From contig OX155897.1 of NCBI GenBank assembly GCA_944588485.1, positions 47,415,297 to 47,479,296 of the forward strand: a DNA stretch of 64,000 nucleotides, given 5' to 3'. Positions 59,060 to 64,000 of this stretch are shown one piece after another; position 1 is the first letter of the stretch; the number at the start of each line of letters is the position of its first letter. Source of the stretch: Phosphuga atrata. Its lineage: Eukaryota; Arthropoda; Insecta; Coleoptera; Silphidae. The notes below the pieces were generated by a model. The model was not told the DNA's origin, searched no databases, and saw nothing but the letters and a program-made list of their open reading frames with translations. Made by a program: the position numbers and the translations under genes.

Positions 59060-59667
59060 TGCCAACTGTCTGATCTGGCATTTTGAATCGGGCAAATAAA
59101 TTTAAGCCCGAACAGTTTGCTGATCGGGCCAATAATAACAGGGCTCCTTATATCCAACCTCAATTAGGCCCCTGTTATGAAATATTTAAACGGGCAAACA
59201 GATTTAAGATCGATCAGTTACCTGGTCAGGGCCATGGTTACATGGCTCCTTATACACAACCACGGCTAGGCTACTGATATAACATAGTTAATCAGACAAA
59301 TCAATTTTAGCCCTAGCAGATGCCTGGTTGGGCCCATGATTACAGGGTTCCTTACATTTAACTACGGTTAGGCTTCTGATGAAGTATATTTAATCAGGCA
59401 AATAAATTTAAGCCCGAACAGTACCCTTGTCCGGTTCATAAAAACACGATTTCCATATTTGCTCCCAATCGGGCTGCTGACGGGGCTCATCGAAATTGGA
59501 TAATGTATTTTACCCTGGTCAGTTAACACATCAGGCTCCCGATAATCGGATAACTGAAATTTTCCCCTATCAAGTCCATAACAAGGTCCATGTAATCGGG
59601 ACTTTATATCGCTCCCCTGCCGGTTGCTCTTCGGTGTTTGGGCATGCCAGACGATTTTTCTACCAGG
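59060..59667 (-). repeat. Right TIR of the P-like element, four subrepeats of 102 bp
   Basis: Inverse of the left TIR. Subrepeat phase 102, 102, 102 bp. The two arms differ at a moderate number of positions, so the insertion is not recent. Confidence 0.9.
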
Positions 59668-59668
59668 G

Positions 59669-60190
59669 TATTTATTACATTTATTTTTATGTTTAGGTCA
59701 GATAAAACCGGTCTAGTAAGATTATAAAATTCCTTGTGATAAATCCTAGATTAGTTAGTCTAAACTCTAATTTGTTTTGATCAATGAAATGTTTGAATCA
59801 GAAATTCCATTTAATTCCTTGCTTCAGGAATCATAAGTAATACTATAGAAACCCCACTTCAATATTTTCGGCGCGATTTCCCGCTTTGTTTTTTCTTATT
59901 TGCCCTTTTGAATTAAAACTGACGTACCTAATTAGAGAAACATATCTAACCTGCTTCAATCAATAAGGACATTTCCACTATTTCTGAATTACTTACAAGA
60001 TTTTTATATCATTCCAATCGATTAACAGCAAATATATAGAGTTTGGTTTTAAAACTCATTGGTTTCATATTTTTATTTATATAATAGTAAATAGGCATAA
60101 ATCTATAAGAGCATACAAGCCTTGATTGAAAATACGAGACATTCAAGAGTAGTCAGATAAAACGACAACTTGACATGACAACCAGAAAAC
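59669..60190 (+). repeat. LR1 copy 4 (right flank of the P-like element)
   Basis: The first about 182 bp repeat the left flank (53,800-53,986); the rest continues LR1 as at 45,737-45,980 (CCACTTCAATATTTTCGGCG, TTCCAATCGATTAACAGC). It then passes into degenerate 14-bp minisatellite, as copy 2 does. Confidence 0.8.
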
Positions 60191-60433
60191 GCTAAACAGA
60201 CAAGACAAAGTCTGAGAGATCATCACTGATCTTGTCTGCCAAATCTTGCCCCTCTGGTCCTGTCTGCCTATTCATGATTGTCTGTCTAACCATGTTTGTC
60301 ATTTTATTATCTGTTCTGTCGAGTCTTCTCTGTCTAATCTTATCTGTTTAGTTTTTTCTGTTATGTCTTGTCTCTTTGGTCTTGTCTGAATAGTCCTAAT
60401 TGTTCAGTCTTATCTGTTTAGTCTTTTCTATCT

Positions 60434-60436
<3 letters not shown>
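60191..60436. repeat. Degenerate 14-bp minisatellite with strand switch
   Basis: AGACAAGACAAAG orientation changes to GATCTTGTCTGCC near 60,225 and then stays TCTGTCTAGTCTTG-like. Confidence 0.75.

Positions 60437-60509
<73 letters not shown>
60437..60509. repeat. (TA)n array
   Basis: Pure TA array after the minisatellite. Confidence 0.97.
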
Positions 60510-60513
<4 letters not shown>

Positions 60514-60889
60514 GATAAATGAAACGATGATAAATACGATATGTAAAGAAACATCAATTTATATTATCGTCAGAAAATTTCCCAGGAATGTGGAACTTCT
60601 TAAATATGCATTAAAAACAAGTCTTTCCTTATTGTCGCCGTTCCGCTCAATGTCTTTCGCGGGGTGTAACAACCCCGTTGTGTTTCGTCTAACATTATCG
60701 TGCAGGTTTTCCTCGACGTCCTTGATTATTTCGGTCCTAGCGAGGAGGCATCACCTGCAAACCGCGGGTTCACTTCACACAATGTTTGCAATCAGTTAGC
60801 ATGACTAAGCAAACAAAGGAGATACACAAATTGTGTCCATTCAATCGATCAATACAAATCAATTATTTGCATAACGAAAATATAATTGA
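60510..60889. other. GC-richer island, unassigned
   Basis: 60,610-60,790 is visibly richer in GC (GCCGTTCCGCTCAATGTCTT, CGAGGAGGCATCACCTGC). A + frame 60,527-60,799 (90 aa) and minus fragments such as VNPRFAGDASSLGPK are open, but I recognise neither. Confidence 0.3.
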
Positions 60890-61120
60890 CAGAAATATAA
60901 ATAAATAGATAAGACTAGACAGACCTGACTAAAACAGACAAACAAGAAGACGCAAACAAGACTAAACCGACGAGACTAGATAGATGAGCCAGGCAAGAAT
61001 ATACAGATGTGGCTTGATAAAATAGACAGTGAAAACAATGCTAGAATTACAAGATTAGAGAGACAATTTTTAACAAATGCAATCGACAAGCAAGACCAGA
61101 TAAACAAGGCTAGACAGGAG
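60890..61120 (+). repeat. Degenerate 14-bp minisatellite
   Basis: AGATAAGACTAGACAGACC, AAGACTAAACCGACGAGACT and similar, strand as at 1.5 kb, fading out to the right. Confidence 0.75.
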
Positions 61121-62789
<1,669 letters not shown>

Positions 62790-63530
62790 ATTCTTTTTAA
62801 TAGCCTTTTGTACCTCGTCATGCAAGGAATAATTTCCATTGGTCACTTCTTGAATTTGGAACATTCATCTTCGACTTCAACCTTATTGTTGTCTGGATAA
62901 AGTCGATCAAAAAGATTTTCCGCCAATATTAAAACAGACTTTGTTGGAACTTTCGAAGGATCTAGTAAGCATCTAGCCAATTCTGATAATTCCAGATTTT
63001 CACGGGTCTTCAAACGTTCCATGATATTTTTCATTGAAGCTTTGCTTATATCAGAACCAATTAATTTTTCTTCCAAGAATCCTATTACACCTTATGCCGT
63101 AAATATGTAAGAATCATCGCTGCTTAATGTTGTTACTGCTACGTTTACTGGAGATAAAGTTTCATAACAATTCAAAATTCACATTTTCAATTAAATGCAC
63201 TGAATTTAAATCTGTTAGAATCTGTAATATTACGACTTTTAGAAAAATATTTTTTTCTTATATTGGTTCAATAGAAGAACTCATTGCCTTGATGTCCATT
63301 GCTAATTCAATTTCCTTTTCAAAAAGAGCTTTTACGTTTCGTTGTAGGAAACTGATTTTATCGGAGGTAAACGAAAATAATTTACAAGTTTTCTTACCAT
63401 TTGTAAAATACTTTTAATTTCAGCATCTTCTTTGACGTAATATTCCACATCTTCTTCGTGTGATTTTTCAGGAAATAAATCTCCATTCAATCATCATCAA
63501 TCAATTAATTCAATCTTCATTGCTGCCGCT
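62790..63530 (-). pseudogene. hAT-like transposase fossil (central region)
   Basis: Minus strand with frame changes: FPEKSHEEDVEYYV, MVRKLVNYFRLPPIKSVSYN (the V-x2-V-x2-FR-SP block), then LSPVNVAVTTLSSDDSYIFT and GVIGFLEEKLIGSDIS, then an open frame 62,843-63,076 with MERLKTRENLELSELARCLL and DPSKVPTKSVLILAENLFDR. The pattern LxPVxxAVxxLSSxD...FLxxKL is that of hAT transposases between the catalytic segments. Stops at about 63,090 and upstream. No hATC domain follows. Confidence 0.55.
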
Positions 63531-64000
63531 GTTTTTTACTTGAAATGATTTCTTGTAAAAAGTGTCGCACACAGCGAGATGAATTGTATGCTTTATGCAA
63601 ATTTTGGGTTCAGAAGGACAATCTGTACCATTTTTCTAATTACCCGGGCATCGTCATGTGTAGTATCTTACTCAATAATAATCCCACGGCAATAAATCTC
63701 AGACTCAATCATACTTAAGATGATGAGGTATTTGCGACCAGAAATTGAAAACCGCATTGAAATCGCTCGATAACTAACGCCGCGACGGCCCGTCAAAGTT
63801 AGATCTACCAAGGATTGGTAGCATTTGTTTTTTTCGAAATTTCGCAGCTGCAGCAACAAATTCGGTGTTTTATTAGAGCAAAACTGGGTCGGAAAGCGAG
63901 ACTGAAAACCGCGTTGCAAAATCTTTGACAGTGGCGTTGTGACGCCACGGCAAAATTCAATTTCCTAATGCGGCTGCTGGTTTTTAAGTTTTCGTAATTT
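63531..64000. other. Unassigned right edge
   Basis: A minus frame at 63,668-63,919 (83 aa) reads without known motifs; the sequence GTTGTGACGCCACGGC near 63,935 is GC-rich. No firm call. Confidence 0.3.

Larger units (their letters stand above)
53987..59667. mobile_element. P-superfamily element with long subrepeated TIRs (Galileo-like)
   Basis: Termini CCTGGTAGAAAAATCGTCTG match exactly on both ends in inverse orientation. The TIRs are about 0.6 kb (53,987-54,602 and 59,067-59,667; the left has one extra subrepeat) and consist largely of subrepeats of about 102 bp (GGGCTTAAATTTATTTGCC-type word at 54,224, 54,326, 54,428, 54,560, 54,663; in inverse at 59,101, 59,203, 59,305, 59,407). Between them lies a P/THAP9-type transposase fossil. 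Long subrepeated TIRs plus a P-type transposase is the organisation described for Galileo of Drosophila. Size 5.68 kb. Confidence 0.8.

Overview
This window is eukaryotic, repeat-dominated intergenic DNA, most likely from an arthropod and probably an insect. Support comes from an R1-clade-type non-LTR retrotransposon, several RTE-like and jockey/CR1-like LINE copies, Penelope-like elements (PLEs) with GIY-YIG endonucleases, a P-superfamily (THAP) transposase, piggyBac and hAT remnants, short GT-AG introns of 58-202 nt, and at least seventeen long (TA)n arrays. I found no intact host gene, no tRNA or rRNA gene and no CRISPR array. The only long clean reading frame is a retrotransposon ORF1 cut by the left edge. 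Almost everything else is a transposon fossil, a tandem repeat or a palindrome. A species call is not possible from this sequence.

Layout. 0-2 kb: 5' part of an R1-type element on the minus strand, abutting a 14-bp minisatellite. 2-6.9 kb: two inverted arrays of a 33-bp repeat enclosing LINE and SWIM-protein fossils. 6.9-7.5 kb: a Crypton-like tyrosine recombinase fossil with an intron. 8-14.6 kb: LINEs, including two RTE-like copies placed tail to tail around (TA)n. 14.7-19.3 kb: TIR elements, a hAT end and unassigned DNA. 19.4-23.6 kb: two PLE copies head to head, a dense foldback cluster and a third PLE end. 23.6-29.1 kb: repeats and palindromes. 29.2-34.6 kb: a large 10-bp/14-bp minisatellite domain invaded by a LINE and an R1-type 3' end. 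35-44.6 kb: palindromic element, LINEs, piggyBac fossil, RTE-like copy, mariner-type MITE. 44.7-50.9 kb: copies of two noncoding repeat families. 51.4-53.7 kb: a second PLE lineage. 54-59.7 kb: a P-superfamily element with about 0.6-kb terminal inverted repeats. 59.7-64 kb: more repeats and a hAT fossil.

The most interesting object is the 53,987-59,667 element. It has a THAP/P-type transposase fossil inside long inverted repeats built from about 102-bp subrepeats, which is the architecture known for Galileo of Drosophila, and it is flanked by unusual direct repeats of about 185 bp. Next are the GT-rich 14-bp/10-bp minisatellite family that recurs across the window and hosts several retrotransposons, the inverted 33-bp arrays, and the recurring tail-to-tail or head-to-head retroelement palindromes, some of which should be checked as possible assembly artefacts.

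All domain calls come from reading translations by eye. No database search was run, so clade names are provisional.
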